NCBI GenBank assembly: GCA_018340375.1
Contig: JAFFJZ010000003.1
Span: forward strand, 12,586,001-12,650,000
Reading direction: 5' to 3'
DNA: 64,000 bases
DNA from: Gonatopus flavifemur
Lineage: Eukaryota; Arthropoda; Insecta; Hymenoptera; Dryinidae
This document shows, piece after piece, positions 36,900 to 50,208 of this stretch; the stretch's first letter is position 1, and every line of letters begins with the position of its first letter. The translations under genes and the position numbers were made by a program. The notes under the pieces are model-generated. The model saw only the letters and a program-made list of their open reading frames with translations, was not told the DNA's origin and ran no database searches.

Positions 36900-37883
36900 C
36901 TCACAGTATCGAATTTATTTACACATACGAAGAGAATTTTTTTTACAATACCACATGAATGACTTTGAATTCTGAAAATTGTCTATGTTGAGAAGGTCCA
37001 AAATCTGGATTATTCGACTGAAAGGGCCTGATTTAAAAAGGTAGAGGTGTCGATTGTTAAGAGAATCGATTTTTTTTTTTTTAATACAGAATATAATCAG
37101 TTTTTATTGATATTTTATACAAATCAAACCAAAGTTTTGCCTATAAAAAAGAACTTATATATAAACACTATCGGTGGAATTGATAAATCACAAATTCGTG
37201 TTGAATAGAATGACCAATGAGAAGCATCGAATTTCCAGGGTGTGGCAACCCTGTAAAATTTATGCATTTAAGTCATGTCATTTCATTCGATTCAATTCTT
37301 TATATTGAAGAGTGACTTTCACTGTTGAATGATCATCACATCGAACTTCCAAGTGTGAAGATAGTAATTGTTTTATGTTATTTGCGTTGTTTTGTCTATT
37401 TCAATTGACTCAGTTCTCCATTTGAAAGTAACTACTCATATTGAAATTTATACCATCTACATATAAATAAAAATGTAAATTTATAATTCATTGTCGTTTC
37501 ATATATCATACAATCTTGGATTAGGATAGTCAACAACAAGAATGTACCGAACAAAATTTTTCTAAGTGATGATTATTAATTCAATAGTAATCATTTTTTC
37601 AATTCCTGCCGTTAAATTATGGTTGACTTAATTATTAGATTTTGAAACAAATAGTCCAAAAATCTACGCAGAGAAATTCGAATAGTTGCAGTACACAGAA
37701 AAAAGAATACTGTCAATCCCTTCACGTAGCACAACAACGGTTCAATTCGAGGTTTGAAGTTGTGAATCTTTATTATTCCACCGAAGATAAAGTGAATGAG
37801 AAAAATTCCCGTAGTTCTATTATTTTATGAATAATATAACATTCTATATTGTGAAATTTGTGATTTGAAAACCTGAATCGTTC

Positions 37884-37975
37884 CTCAAGTGGACAAATTT
37901 TCAAAATTATACACAATTTTTATATAATTATATATGAATTTTATATAAACTATATCCAAATATGAACGAATTTTC
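37884..37975. repeat. GTGGACAAATTTTC family, copy 3 (right end missing or decayed)
   Basis: It begins CTCAAGTGGACAAATTTTC followed by an AT-rich ATATAA tract. The expected right terminus is not visible, so the end coordinate is approximate. Confidence 0.45.
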
Positions 37976-38908
37976 TATAAAATTTAATATCATGCCAGAG
38001 AGTTTAATATCATACTAAATTATTGATTTTACAATCGAAATTTATCTTTAACGGAAACTAATGAGGTTTCATTTGCCGATCTGATTGGAGAAATCAGATC
38101 TGACAATATAAATACTTTATTTTCATAACCCGTGGGTATTAATTTACAGTAACTGACGCTGAACTGTGATCAAGACTCGTTTGAACTTGAAATATAACAC
38201 ACAAAGATTCGTATCCTTCAAGTGAAAAATACATATATTCACGCATTCTATTTTTTATGATAATATTTTAAGAATTTGTCCACGCGGTTGACATTCTATT
38301 TCCTTTTCAAATCATCTTCCATTTTCAATTACATATTGTTCATTTCAGGACATAATGAATTTTAAGAAAACATTCTCCAAGTTGTGAGACAAGTTCAAAC
38401 AAGTTTTCAATTCTTACATCAAATGTTCACGAGACGAATACTTAATTTATGCCTCAACAACAATTTGTAATACAATTTTTCATGAAATATTGAGTCTTAA
38501 TATTTTCAATGTCCTTGTTCCCAGTTTTTCCTGTGAAATAATATTCGAGGATCGTTTCATCGTGGAAGTAATTGGATATTTTACGACAACATTCAATTAA
38601 AGTGAAGCTAAACTTATACAAATAAACCTCGAACCCATAAAAACTTAAACGATGCAAAAACAACTGATGTGGTCAGGATTGCGAACATAATGGCATTCGG
38701 GTTTCGAAATACCGGTGAGTACTTTATTTTCGCTGAAGCGTAGAAACGTGCGAGGGGAAGATCGCTGGAGTTGATATGGCGAGGAGCTTAACTCCGGTAA
38801 CCTAGCTTTATGATGTCGAATAATACTCATACAGCTAGATAACCAAAGAAAATGTCCGCGCCAAGATCCTCTTCTTGGATTTTTTCAATGATTCAACGAA
38901 TCTCTCAC

Positions 38909-38961
38909 CTCTCCTTTTCCTCTTCTTCATTTTGGATGATGACGACGAAGACGATGATTCA
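38909..38961 (-). other. Candidate small exon encoding a Ser run and a basic patch
   Basis: On the minus strand, CTATTTTTAG|TGAATCATCG and AGGAGAG|GTGAGAG bound 53 nt. The only open frame reads ESSSSSSSSKMKKRKRR, a composition typical of nuclear proteins. Both splice sites are near consensus. No neighbouring exon was found, so this may be chance or one exon of a large gene whose other exons lie outside the window. Confidence 0.25.
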
Positions 38962-39840
38962 CTAAAAATAGAAAATTTACATCAATTATTTTAGACCAAA
39001 CAATGAGGATTATAATTATCATTATATAATAACATTCTTTTACGGATGTTTCGGATTTTTTTAGTTCAAACTGTTGAAAATATATTTAAAACTTCAACTT
39101 TGTAGAGTTTTGAAACAAGTATATTTCAAATTGACAGCTGCGTATTACAAAGTTTCATTTCACAAACCCACCAAATTATTATCATCATTACGCTTCTGGA
39201 AAAAATGCATTTCCCAGAAGAAAAAACTTTGATCCTCTTCACCCTTTATCTAACATACTACGCTCGCTAAGAATGTGAAAGCTGTATCCTTTTTGACGGT
39301 GCAATTTTGCCTTGGGAGCAGCATAATAAGGACTTTAATATTCAGCATTCCGTTAATTCTGGCGAAGAAACAAAGTGCGTCAAGCGCGCATGTCGCCAAG
39401 TGACTAATCTGGAAAATGAATATCTTTTTTCAATCATACCGCCTAAGGTGAGATAACTATTTTTTAAAAGAGTGACTTGACGATCGTGCACGCTTAACGC
39501 GTGTTATTTTTTCGTCACGGAAAGCACAATTCGTTCTTTTCCATCAGAACTAATGAAAATCACTCTATTTGTATCGGTTGATCATCAAAATCTCCTGCTA
39601 GTCTCAGCTTCATAATTCGATCAACCAACTGGAACAGTCTTCTCGTTTGCACTGCATTCCAGGTAACTAAATGAATTTTTAATTTTCAATCTAGAATGGA
39701 AATTCAGAGAAGAATGAATCCTTTCGTTAACAATCTTTATATATGTTGTGAGGAAAGTTACTCTCCATTGAAAGGGTACTGATCTCACGACTATTAAAAT
39801 AGTTTTGTAATTCACGTATAGGGGATCAGAAAAGTATTTT

Positions 39841-39940
39841 CTCGCGTGGACAAATTTTCAGAACTTTATAGAATTCACATATCATTTTATACGGAACTCC
39901 TATATAAAGTATACACAATTTGGAATATTTTCCCACGTGG
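39841..39940. repeat. GTGGACAAATTTTC family, copy 4
   Basis: Left CTCGCGTGGACAAATTTTC and inverted right CCACGTGGGAAAATATTCC flank an AT-rich centre. It is a 100-bp full-length copy. Confidence 0.6.
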
Positions 39941-40808
39941 GTGCTATGTAGATTATTGTATAAACTCAACAAAACTGTGAAAAAATTCCCATTATTTAGA
40001 ATTCGTGAACAATTACATGAAATGATTTTCCAAAGTAATCATATCTTAATTCTTGAATTCAATGAAAGTGAGGTCTTCATCGAATTTAAGTTTGTCGTCG
40101 CGAATGATCTTATGCGAGAAAAAAAGTATTAAAATTGAAATTCCCAAGTCAATAAATCAAACTGATGAAATTTGATTTGCTCTTTGAATCGGGAAAAACA
40201 AAGAAATGAGACGATTTTACTCTTTTTACGCCAAAAGGAAACCTATGCAAATGTGTTTTCCTCGTAAAAAATGATAAGTCTCATCCGAATTGTAGATGTA
40301 GCTTCTTTTCGTTAGTTCGAAAGTAGTTTTTATGAACAATTTTCATTTGAAGTAATCCTACAAAACTACACTAACCCGAATAAATGAAATGCTTCTCCGA
40401 GCACAGATAGCGCAACAATCCCAAAGGTAATAGACCTTTCACATAGTGCTCTTGGACTTCTGTGCTGTTTGAGAATCAATCTTGAAATTATCCATTAGAG
40501 TCAATGTCTTCTGTCAAAGCCATAATTGATGTTGATCATTACAGAATTTTGTTCTTTTAATACATGAGAATCATGATAGTTCTTTCACATCACCCACTAA
40601 CACAAACTGGATCGTATTCGAGTCCATGGAAATATGCGTGCGTAAGTTTGAATCATCAAATTTCGAAGATACAAGTTTTTCATAAAATAAAAACAAGCAC
40701 TTTGTGTGACTTTTTTTGCCGAATCAGAGAACAACTCATCAAAAATCGAACAGATGCTTTCTGCTTTGAAATTTTTTCACAAATGACGGGTCGCCGTACT
40801 CTCTTCAG

Positions 40809-40975
40809 GTGGAGTAGCTAAGATAGTTTTGGATACTCCAGGTATACATATGGTAGATGCCAGTACAAAAGAAAGCAACGTACCCGGACCTCGAGATTTT
40901 ATTATGAGTCATGCTATTATATACTCTACACCTTTACAACACTCTGTTAGATATAGGATACCTTTGTGCTCTCAG
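40809..40975 (+). other. Candidate orphan exon, product unknown
   Basis: TACTCTCTTCAG|GTGGAG and TGCTCTCAG|GTATCC bound 167 nt with one open frame (GVAKIVLDTPGIHMVDAST.. to ..SVRYRIPLCSQ). Base composition is more coding-like than its surroundings. I do not recognise the peptide. Flanking exons were not found, so it could be part of a large gene, a gene relic or chance. Confidence 0.2.
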
Positions 40976-41602
40976 GTATCCGGAAATACTGGTATCAATA
41001 AAATTACTTTGCATATTTCATGGTGAATTAGTTTGTGTGAGCATATCCAACTTTTTTCCGTACATCAATCGTTGACAAACTTTTTGAACAGAAATTCCAT
41101 GAAGGATGTTTTTCAGCTGCTTGTTTGTAAATATCATTCAATGCGAAATCCGCTGTGACAGCAAAATCTGATTTGGCTATGTACTTTTTCACGAGTCAAC
41201 GAATTTCAGCTGAATTTATTTGCTATGCCACATATAACACATGAAAATTCAGCTCCCCTTGCGAACAGCTACGCGAAGAGATGTAAAATGTAATCATTAC
41301 AATGCAAAATCGGCAGATGGGTAACAGAATCGTTGGCTTGATAACAATTATTACGTTATTTGATCTCCATTTTTATATGAATGATTATCAATCTCATGTA
41401 TACATACATCACTGTGATTCAATGTAAAATAGCTGAACAATTCGCTGAAGTACCAAAGTATTCGCTAGGCTAGCAAAAAAATTCTCCCTTTCAGCAAAAG
41501 GTAGGCAACATAAAATGAAATTTCACTGTCACAGCTAATTCTTTGTTCGTGTATCGCCAAACATTTATAATCCCATTCTTCTGAATTCTCAGCTCAACTG
41601 TA

Positions 41603-41696
41603 CACTGTAAAAAAAGCGGGTAGGAGTCCACCCCGAAATCCAAACATGCGTTGTCAAAACAACACCATTTGGGGTGGACTTTTTCCAACACCGCCG
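41603..41696. repeat. Hairpin with CACTGTAAAA start
   Basis: AGTCCACCCCGAAAT pairs with ATTTGGGGTGGACT about 35 bp away, inside a weaker outer pair (GCGGGTAGG / CCAACACCGC). The CACTGTAAAA at its left edge recalls the element at 833-1094. Confidence 0.45.
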
Positions 41697-41987
41697 TTTC
41701 TCATGGAAAATGTAATCCAAAACTGAGTTCAAAAAAATAATTGTCCATCTATCAGAACTTTAAACATTTTTTACCTTCGTTTTACAATAGCTGACACATT
41801 ACATAAAACCAATTTGAACGTTGAGACTAATGAAGATGTTATTATGTTCCACTTATGCCTATTACATAAAAATACATATCAAAATTTATTTGCCGAGCTA
41901 CTTGTCTCTTCAGACTGCCACGGACACGAATTAATTTTTCATTTACTTATGAAAATTTTACAAGGTTCTCTCTCTCTCCCTCCTTAA

Positions 41988-44626
41988 GGGGTTAGGTGTA
42001 GTCAGAGGCCCGAAAAAATGATAATTTTCAAGAATTTTTTTTTGCTACTTAATTAATTTATTTTACAAAAATAAAAACATAGCATCAAAACATCATGTTT
42101 CAACTTGACTTCACCAAAATTTCAAAAATAAAAATTAATAATTTCAAAAGTTATCGCTGTTTGTGTGAAGCCCGTTCCTCCAGAAGTCCCTTGCGGTGAA
42201 CATCACAAGTCCTTGGAGATTCATCTAAAATCAATCGGATAAGAAAAATTATTTTTATTGATAGATAATCTTGAGCCGGATCGAAGCTTTTTTTTCAAAA
42301 TGAACAAAATGGCGGCCTCCATTAACCGACAGTTAATTGTTGAAAAAAAATCGAAATTTTTGAAAAAAAAAATCCTTCGATCAGGCACAAGTTTTTTATG
42401 TTTTTCAAAAGCTGTATAGATTTTATTGAAATCTACGTAGCGGTTTTCAAGTTACAATGTTCACCAGTTTGAAAAACATAGTTTTGAGAAAAACGCATTT
42501 AAAGTTTTGCAATCGATTTATGTAGAATTATACGAATTATTTAATTACTTACACTGAGTCATCTATTCCTGGGCCATATAATAGATCTTCAGCCGTCGTC
42601 GCAGCTTCCAAAATATCGATTTGCTGTTGTCTGCGTTTCATTCTACTTTCTCGAGTGTTGTCGTTGGCGCGCTTATCTGCCGTTTTCATACGTGCATCAT
42701 CCATTTTTTTTGCATACCGATGAGAATCAGGCCCACAATTAAGTGCCAGTGTATTCATTATGACCAATAATGAATTTATACCCTCATTGAATATACAAGT
42801 AGCTATATATGCAGCAATTTGTACGATCGTATAACTAGTATTTACAGTTTTTGGGCATATTTTCCATACTAGTTGGTTAAAGCTTTCATTATTATTTTGA
42901 TTGAATCCACCTACACACCTTGAAAGTAAATTCTCATTACTGAGTTCTTCGTAAATAGGCTTGATAGCCGTTAAAACATCAGAAGGTGAGGGAGAATAAT
43001 CATGAGTATAAGTAGCAAGCTCTCCTCTTGCTTCAGCGCGCTGGTAAGAGCACCAAGAATCTTCGCCTTTTGGACACATATCATGATTCGGGTTTTCATC
43101 GCTTGAGCCGTAGTGATGAAAAGTTGCCATTATAGCCGACTTCATATCTTCAATAGAGTCACAATGCCGGCGTATTGATAAACCATAGTACACAGTTAAT
43201 TTGTCTATTACTTTTCCTGTGAGTTTACCTCGACCACCAAGACCTTTTTGTTCAGTTTTACGTGCCCGTAATCGAGTCCCCATCCGCTTTTGGACATGCC
43301 CTATACATTCCTTTTTATCGACGGTTGTATTTTTGTAAGGATCTGCTTTTATAATTCCTGAGTAGGCCTTGGAATCACCGTCACCGATATAGTTTGCATA
43401 CTTAACTCCATATTTTGTTTCAGACTGCTGAAACATTTCGACTATCTTATTTTCTTTCTCCAATACTCACATAGCTTACAATATGCACTTTTAATGTTTA
43501 TATCAAGAATCTTTCCAGTAAAATAGCCAATTATAGATGAAACTCCAAAAGACGATGTATATCCCCGTTTTTGCCAGGTTCCATCTCCCGATACAGTTAA
43601 ATTATTTTTATCTTCATTTTCAGTGGTTGCTTGCTTTTCTTCATTCACAGCTTTCGTCATTAAGGCTTCTGCGACACTTTTACTACATTCTAAAATCTGT
43701 TTCAGTAATATTGTATGCGTACATTTATCTAAAAAAGACGGCATGTCCATCAGACCACAAAACTGGCACAATCCTTCGTAGCCTACTCCTAGTATTCTGA
43801 TTACAAAAATCAAACGTCTATTTATTTCATAAGAATGTCCAATGAAAGAACAGGAAGGAATATATTCATTTCCACAGTTAGCACATGCAACCACAATCTT
43901 GAATCCCAGGCCACGTGTACTTGCTGTTTGAAACACTACATTTCCATCACATTTTTTACACTTTACAAGAGCAGAAATTGCAGTAAATACCATAATAAAA
44001 TTTATTATTCGAAATTCAGTACTGCTGTCTTCAGGTACATCATCTTCACTGTTTTGTTTCAATTTTTTAGAAGATGTACTCTGAATACTTTCATCACGTT
44101 CCGCTGTCTTCGGATTAAAAACATTCTTTCTTTTCACTGAATGCGACTTATTAATTTTCTCAGAACTCCGAAGTTCTCTAGAAACCTTTCTAGTATCACG
44201 TCCCATGGTAAATTACTTTTTAAGAACAATTTATTTTAACACAACTATTGACTGCTCAGTGCAACGACTACAGGCATACTAGCAACAAAAAAATATTTTT
44301 CAGCACGTGTACTACCTAAAAATTGTGTATATCTATAGTAGGGTATATATAGGGAATATATATATATTTAGGCATAGTTATATATACATTAAAGAGGTGA
44401 GACATTCATAACAAAAAATCCAGAAAAGTCAGTTGCCTGCAGCTGCTGCTAGCTACCTGCTCTCGAACGGTCCGGAGCGCCCGAGCGCCCTTTGTTAGTT
44501 GTTGAATATCTCGAAAAGTATTTGTCGGATTCACTTCAAATTTTAAGACAATATTTTCAAGACATTATACTTTAAGAAAATGCAAAAAAAATCGATTTTT
44601 TGAAAATCCCGACTACCCCTGACCCC
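41988..44626 (-). mobile_element. TTAA-flanked DNA transposon, Kolobok-like
   Basis: TTAA stands directly outside both ends (41984-41987 and 44627-44630). The terminal inverted repeats are GGGGTTAGGTGTAGTC (41988-42003) and, inverted, GGGGTCAGGGGTAGTC (44611-44626), 14 of 16 bases matching, with weaker similarity continuing inward for about 30 bp. The 2.6 kb between carries one transposase gene on the minus strand. TTAA target sites are used by the piggyBac and Kolobok superfamilies. The transposase does not resemble piggyBac, so Kolobok is the better fit (inference). Confidence 0.82.
42549..44206 (-). pseudogene. Transposase of the TTAA element, reading frame broken once
   Basis: DDE-type transposase of the family often annotated in insects as a Mutator-like transposase domain protein. 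Frame 1 (43442-44206, 254 codons) starts MGRDTRKVSRELRSSEK, has paired CxxC motifs (KCKKC, ACANC) that look like a zinc ribbon, and reaches SGDGTWQKRG, a candidate first catalytic Asp, and YCKLCEYW. Frame 2 (42549-43463, 304 codons) carries NYIGDGDSKAY (second Asp) and NNNESFNQLVW (Glu), ending YGPGIDDSV. The switch is at about 43450-43465. As I recall the family, about 30-40 residues that normally join the two parts are absent, so this looks like an internal deletion that also shifted the frame, not an intron. The copy is probably inactive, but young because both halves are otherwise open. Confidence 0.8.
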
Positions 44627-47600
44627 TTAAATTCATCATCCCACAAATGAATTCTGAAACCAACAGCGAAGAGAAATCATCAGTTTTCGAACAAATGATG
44701 ATTCGTTATTGTACGATCGCAAGTCGATTGATATGCGAGTCGCAAGATTCTGAAAAATAAAAGAAATACACAAACACACGTGCCTATACATATATATTAA
44801 CAACAGTCGTTGACATTTCGGAGTGAAAGTCGATCGTGAGATCTGGGCCTTCGGATAGATAATGGCCACACTCAAAGAATAAAATAATTCTTTCATATAT
44901 AACTATTCACTTTGAACCTTTGAATTTTGATACTTTTTGCAATGAAAACCAATTCTTTTCATTCATTCCTCCCGCGATGATAAAATATCGAAACAAGGAG
45001 AAAAATATTCAAATTTCTATTTCCAATTGATCGTCTTTTACTGGGTCGAGTTACATTCCAAATGGCAAGCAAAGTTTTGTAATATAAGCTTCCATTAAGA
45101 GAAAGTTATGATCTCGCCTTATATAGGACATGGGGCTTAGATTGGATTTGATTCTCAAATAACTTTCTATATCACTCCTCAGGTATAAATTGGAAACTTT
45201 CTGATTTATAAATAGATTTACATAATCTCGAAAACACTTTGAATCAAAGTGACGAGAAAAAACATTGATTGCATCATGCAATTGTGTAAATGAGGTAGAG
45301 GGAAAGTGTTATTGCGCTTAAGTACAATATAAGTACAGAGATATTATTCGATATCGGGGAACATCGTTTTCGATTTGACGGAAAAGAATACGACATTGTT
45401 ACGAATGATTTATAGGAAATGATGAACTTATCTCTTCAAATTCGTTTTGCTTTTCTTCCGTATGCTGACCAACTGTGCTTAGTTACGATTTTCTTGTGTA
45501 ACATCTCTCATCCGAGTTATAAAATTCATGACGTGTTGGTTATCCACGGTAAACACGTACGCGAACGAAAAAATTGTATATATCTGCTTCGATAAGACGG
45601 CCTTCGATTCGTTCGTATGATTTGCTGAATTGTCGCAATATTGAAACTTATTTACCTCTGTTTTTTCATCTATTTCTAAAATTAAAAAAAAAGAAATGGT
45701 TCCTCGAATACGAAAACCTTTTCATAGTACGATCTATAAAATCCCTGACAAATGTTGGGGAAGATGAATTTATTTATCGAATATATTGTGATTATATGGC
45801 ATTTGAAAACTAAATTCATGACGTGTTTTATTGATTTGATATGGGCAAATTATTCAACCTATTTGTGAGACACAAAGTGAAATCAAATATCAGTCGAAAG
45901 GCAAAAGAATTGGCTTCTCTGGATAATTTGTTTCTAGATATATATAGAAGACTTTCTCTTTTGTTCTGATAGGATAAAATGACCTAGAAATGAAACAGAA
46001 ATAGAAATTTCATACATTAGGCGGTAACCCCAAACTAAATCCCCTTCGGATTGAAATTCAACTCTTTTTTTCCAAATTAAATTTCAACGAAATCGATTCA
46101 ACACTCTTTTCTTACCTATTTTTTGAAAACTCAGAAGATAATACAAATCTCGGAATCGAATGATACAATTAGAAGATGCAATTTGAACGATAAGTAGTTT
46201 CTAAGAATTGACAACCGCCTTCAAAATTCCATTCGTGAAGAATAAATGAATATAAAGTAATGTTTTTCAATTCGGCAAAACTAAAACTGAACAGAATTTT
46301 ACCACGCAACACCTAAATTCAACCGAACATGAGTCTCGTGATTATTTTATTGAATTTATTCAAACTCTCATTTAAGCTCAACCAATTTGTGAATACATGT
46401 CCTAAGAAGTGAAACCATTCTTCTCCCATTCAAAAAACTCCGTATATGCATGTGTTAATTCCAAAGACCATTAAACAAAATGGGCAAACGAATAACAATT
46501 AAGATTCATAGGCTAAGATAATGAATAATTTCAATTCATATTTTATGTATGATTTGATTTATGAGTTTGAGATCTCTCCGATGTTCTGTCCTTTTTATCT
46601 TGTGTTTTAATTGTCTTTTTTGATCGATATCGATAAATTCAGGGACAGGTACAATTTCTATTACCATTTAAAACAAATTGTGCAGTTGCGGTAAATTGTA
46701 CTCCAAAATTGTACCTGTCCCAGATTTCATTTCAAATTTTGGTAAATATGAGGAGTAATTTTTTTGCGTGTAGTTTTCAATATTGTCTTCCCATCGAACC
46801 GATACTTTTCGTAATATTTCCCGGACTGTAGATTGATTCGAGTACCAACGAAATACTAAAGACCCTTGAACTACACTGTGTGTGAAAAGAAATTCCTTCA
46901 TTTCCTTACAACAACCATCCTTGAAAGAATTGTAATTCTTGGTTAACAACTTATTCATCATCTCACGAGAGAAAGTGAGATATCGACAAGAATGAAGAAA
47001 TGAGATTATCAAACCATTGCACTTGTGAGATACGCTTGCTCATCGTGATAAAAAGGATGATCTTGTGTGTATTTACTACAGTATGCTTTAACAAGAATTG
47101 TATCAAACTATGACTTACTCACATGTTTGTCTGTCGTAGCAAGGTATTATATTATTCTATAAATATGTTTTATTCAGAGAATAATGTCTCTAAGAAAAGT
47201 TTTACATGAAGGAAAATGGATAACAATGAGCATAAGTTATATTTGGTATTGAATAACAGGGAAAGCATCTGTAGTTTATATTTTTTTTTATCTTTTACAC
47301 AAATTTATTATTCAAATCTGGTTCAATATTCCTCGATGCACGGATATTGGAGGTCCATGAACCTGGACAGGCCACAAGCGATTTTGAGGAAAGTGATTAT
47401 TGGATAATCTAGAGTTAAAATAATAACACTGCCTAGAATATTCAATTCCATCTCATCTCAAAATCATAATATAATCTCTGAGGGTTGGTTTTTCTCAAAA
47501 TGTTTATGTTCATGAAAACCGCAATTTTCCTTGTGGCGGTTCCAGTTCTTTTGTCCCGTTGTATCTGTCTCGATATGGTCTACTAGGTTTCAACTTCATT

Positions 47601-50173
47601 GCTCTTCGACCCGAATTCCCATTCCTTCGCTCATTTCAAAATCGTTCGATCAATTCCCTCCTTTTCCTCCCACGCCCCCCCCCCCTCCAACGGTCCGTGG
47701 CGGTTTTTTCAAAAATCTTGATACGGGATTCTCAGAGCTCTAAATTCCCTCTAAATTCTGCCATGTCGAATTTTTTGAGATAATTTCATCCTACTTCGTG
47801 GCAGTTCAATTCACAGTTTCTAGCGTTTCCAGTGGAGCTCAAAATTCTTGAGTTCAGCACTTAATTAGCTCTAAATTGGCTTCAAATTATCCGACAATCA
47901 TCTCCCTCAAAATCGCTTGTGGCGGGTCCAGGTTCTGGATATTAGAAACTAACTCAAAGTCTGCACGATAAGATTCTTATAATCCATTCTTCTCCGCTTT
48001 TCGATAATATAAAAACAAAAGTTCTCAGTAAACTTTCATTCGAAAGAAAATTCTTTTGAAATATTTTCCAACTTTTTACATTGACAATATTAACACCGGT
48101 ATGTTTTTTTTTGTTTTTTATTGCCATTTAAATCACAGTGATAGTTCACGGATCGACATAGATAGATTTCATTGATATTTCATTTGACCCTGGCATCTCT
48201 CTGACGGTGTAATCAAATAACTACGTGTCTGAGTCTACCGGAACTTTTAACCGATTCGCTTCATGTAAATTTTTAATTCTATACACATACAAATGTGATT
48301 CTCTTTAGAAACAATACCAACTTCTTGTGCAGAGTAGCGAGAAAAAAATATGAGTACGGAAAATTCGTTCCTCCTATTACATGTTTTGTCTAACGATTTA
48401 CTTACATTTTACGAGTCGATGTCTTTTTGAAACGTTTTACGCAAACACAGCTGTAGCACCAAAGAGTATATAAGATATCTTGGACTAATAAAAGTTCTCA
48501 CTTTTGTTAGATATTTTTTATCAACGATTCATTTCGAATGATTTTTTTTTTTTTTTATTACGTTACGTATTCTACTTCCTTGTGTGAAAAAGCAAGGGAA
48601 AAATATACCCAATTGAAGAACAGTGAGTTTAGCGCGAATTAATGGTCAGCGTATTCTTGTCGCTATCAGAAATATATATATATAAATTGATACTGTTTTT
48701 AAATCTCATTTGTTTTCGAGTCAAATGATATCAAAGTGGAACGTGACACGTTATATTGAAATAAAACGTACAGTTATTGAAGATTAATAACCGAGAAAAT
48801 CAATTATTCTCTCTTAAACTTTGAATCTGTTAACGTACAAGAAACGTGTTTTTAAAAATTTCCCGTATCAATAAAAACATAATCAAATCAGTGTAAATAA
48901 TTATAAATTCGTGATTTATCTCATTTTTGTCTCTGATTACGTATTGGAACATAATATATCTGAAAATCAGAAAAGGGTGTTTTTGAAAAATACTACAAAT
49001 AATAATTCACAATCAACTTTTTATCCACGTTATTTATAATTTTGCGAACCAATATGAAATATTTCCAGTGAAGACAATTATGTTCTTCTTTTTTTTCTCA
49101 ATACAGTTGTTATTTGATTTCGAAAATATTACTTCACCATCCAATGTGAATTTTTTAATTTATCGAAAATTCATAGTATAAACACATAATAGTGTCAGTC
49201 ATTGGAAAAGAAATCAATCAAATTGATCTTGAAATATAGAATTTTGGGACAGACCAATCCGGGTGGCAAAATCTTTGACGCCGGCCCTGTTTTGCATCAC
49301 ATGACGTAATTTAAATTCAAGAGTTTCCTCATTTCAATGTTGAATATTTTACCCAATAGATCCTGACCAATATTCAAATTTCATTGGAAAATTTATAAAA
49401 ATCTCAAACATAAATCGATCCCATTTAATAAATAAAAACTAAATATTCTGTCAGTATCGAATTTTCTGCCAATAAAAACTATATTCCCATATTTCGCAAT
49501 ACAATTTCATCCTTCACTGTCTATCGGATAAATTTATATGCAGAAATATTCGATATTTTCGAACATCATACCTATATATATATATACATTTATACGTATA
49601 TGCGTGTACACAAAGACAATACAACACTGTGGTTTTCTCAAGACTTGATCATGTATCGTGCGAGAGAACTCAAATGCATTTTGCCGACATACAATGAAGA
49701 TCGTTTCAAGATATAGGCTTCCGCAAAGGAATATAACACCCACCAAGCAACCAATGTATATCCACAGCTACACGTATATCCTACAGTTCGTTATAATAAT
49801 ATAAAAAAGGCTGTATGTTCTGTGCGAGTGTGGTGCGGTGTATCCAAGTGCGAGAATCTCGTCGAGAGAGTTACACGGGCAGCACCGTGCTCATTTGCGT
49901 GCAAATTTATACATAATACGCACGTTAACCGATGTCGAACCACTCTACCAAGATAAATCAAACTGTATATGTATTTATATGTACGTATACATCGCTCAAA
50001 TGATTCGTATTGATACGTATACAAATGAACTCTATTTCAATTCTTTTTTTCCTCCCTGAATACCCAGAATATATATATATATATAATAAAGAGCGAGAAA
50101 AACACATTTCTTGGATAAATCTTGTAAATAGGTAATTAACAAAAGGACGGAGACACGCTTCGGAGAGTTTGGG

Positions 50174-50208
50174 ATGAATGAATGACTGAATGAATGAGCG
50201 AATGAATG
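50174..50208. repeat. GAAT tetranucleotide repeat, imperfect
   Basis: Repeated GAAT units interrupted by GACT and GAGC. Confidence 0.8.

Larger units (their letters stand above)
31000..41980. other. Gene-poor stretch upstream of Hsp83
   Basis: No recognisable gene. The contents I can name are inverted-repeat elements at 32033-32274, 34128-34371, 34819-35008, 35501-35744, 35768-35875, 37884-37975, 39841-39940 and 41603-41696, palindromes at 32596-32735 and 40400-40475, a TA microsatellite at 36878-36899, and two weak candidate exons at 38909-38961 (minus) and 40809-40975 (plus). The patch 35190-35345 is GC-richer with an ATGCAAAT octamer at 35317-35324 and could be regulatory. Confidence 0.5.

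Noticed and set aside
43442..43463. Reading the transposase break as an intron
   Set aside because: The two frames overlap by about 20 nt with no GT-AG pair that would join them. A deletion/frameshift explains it better.
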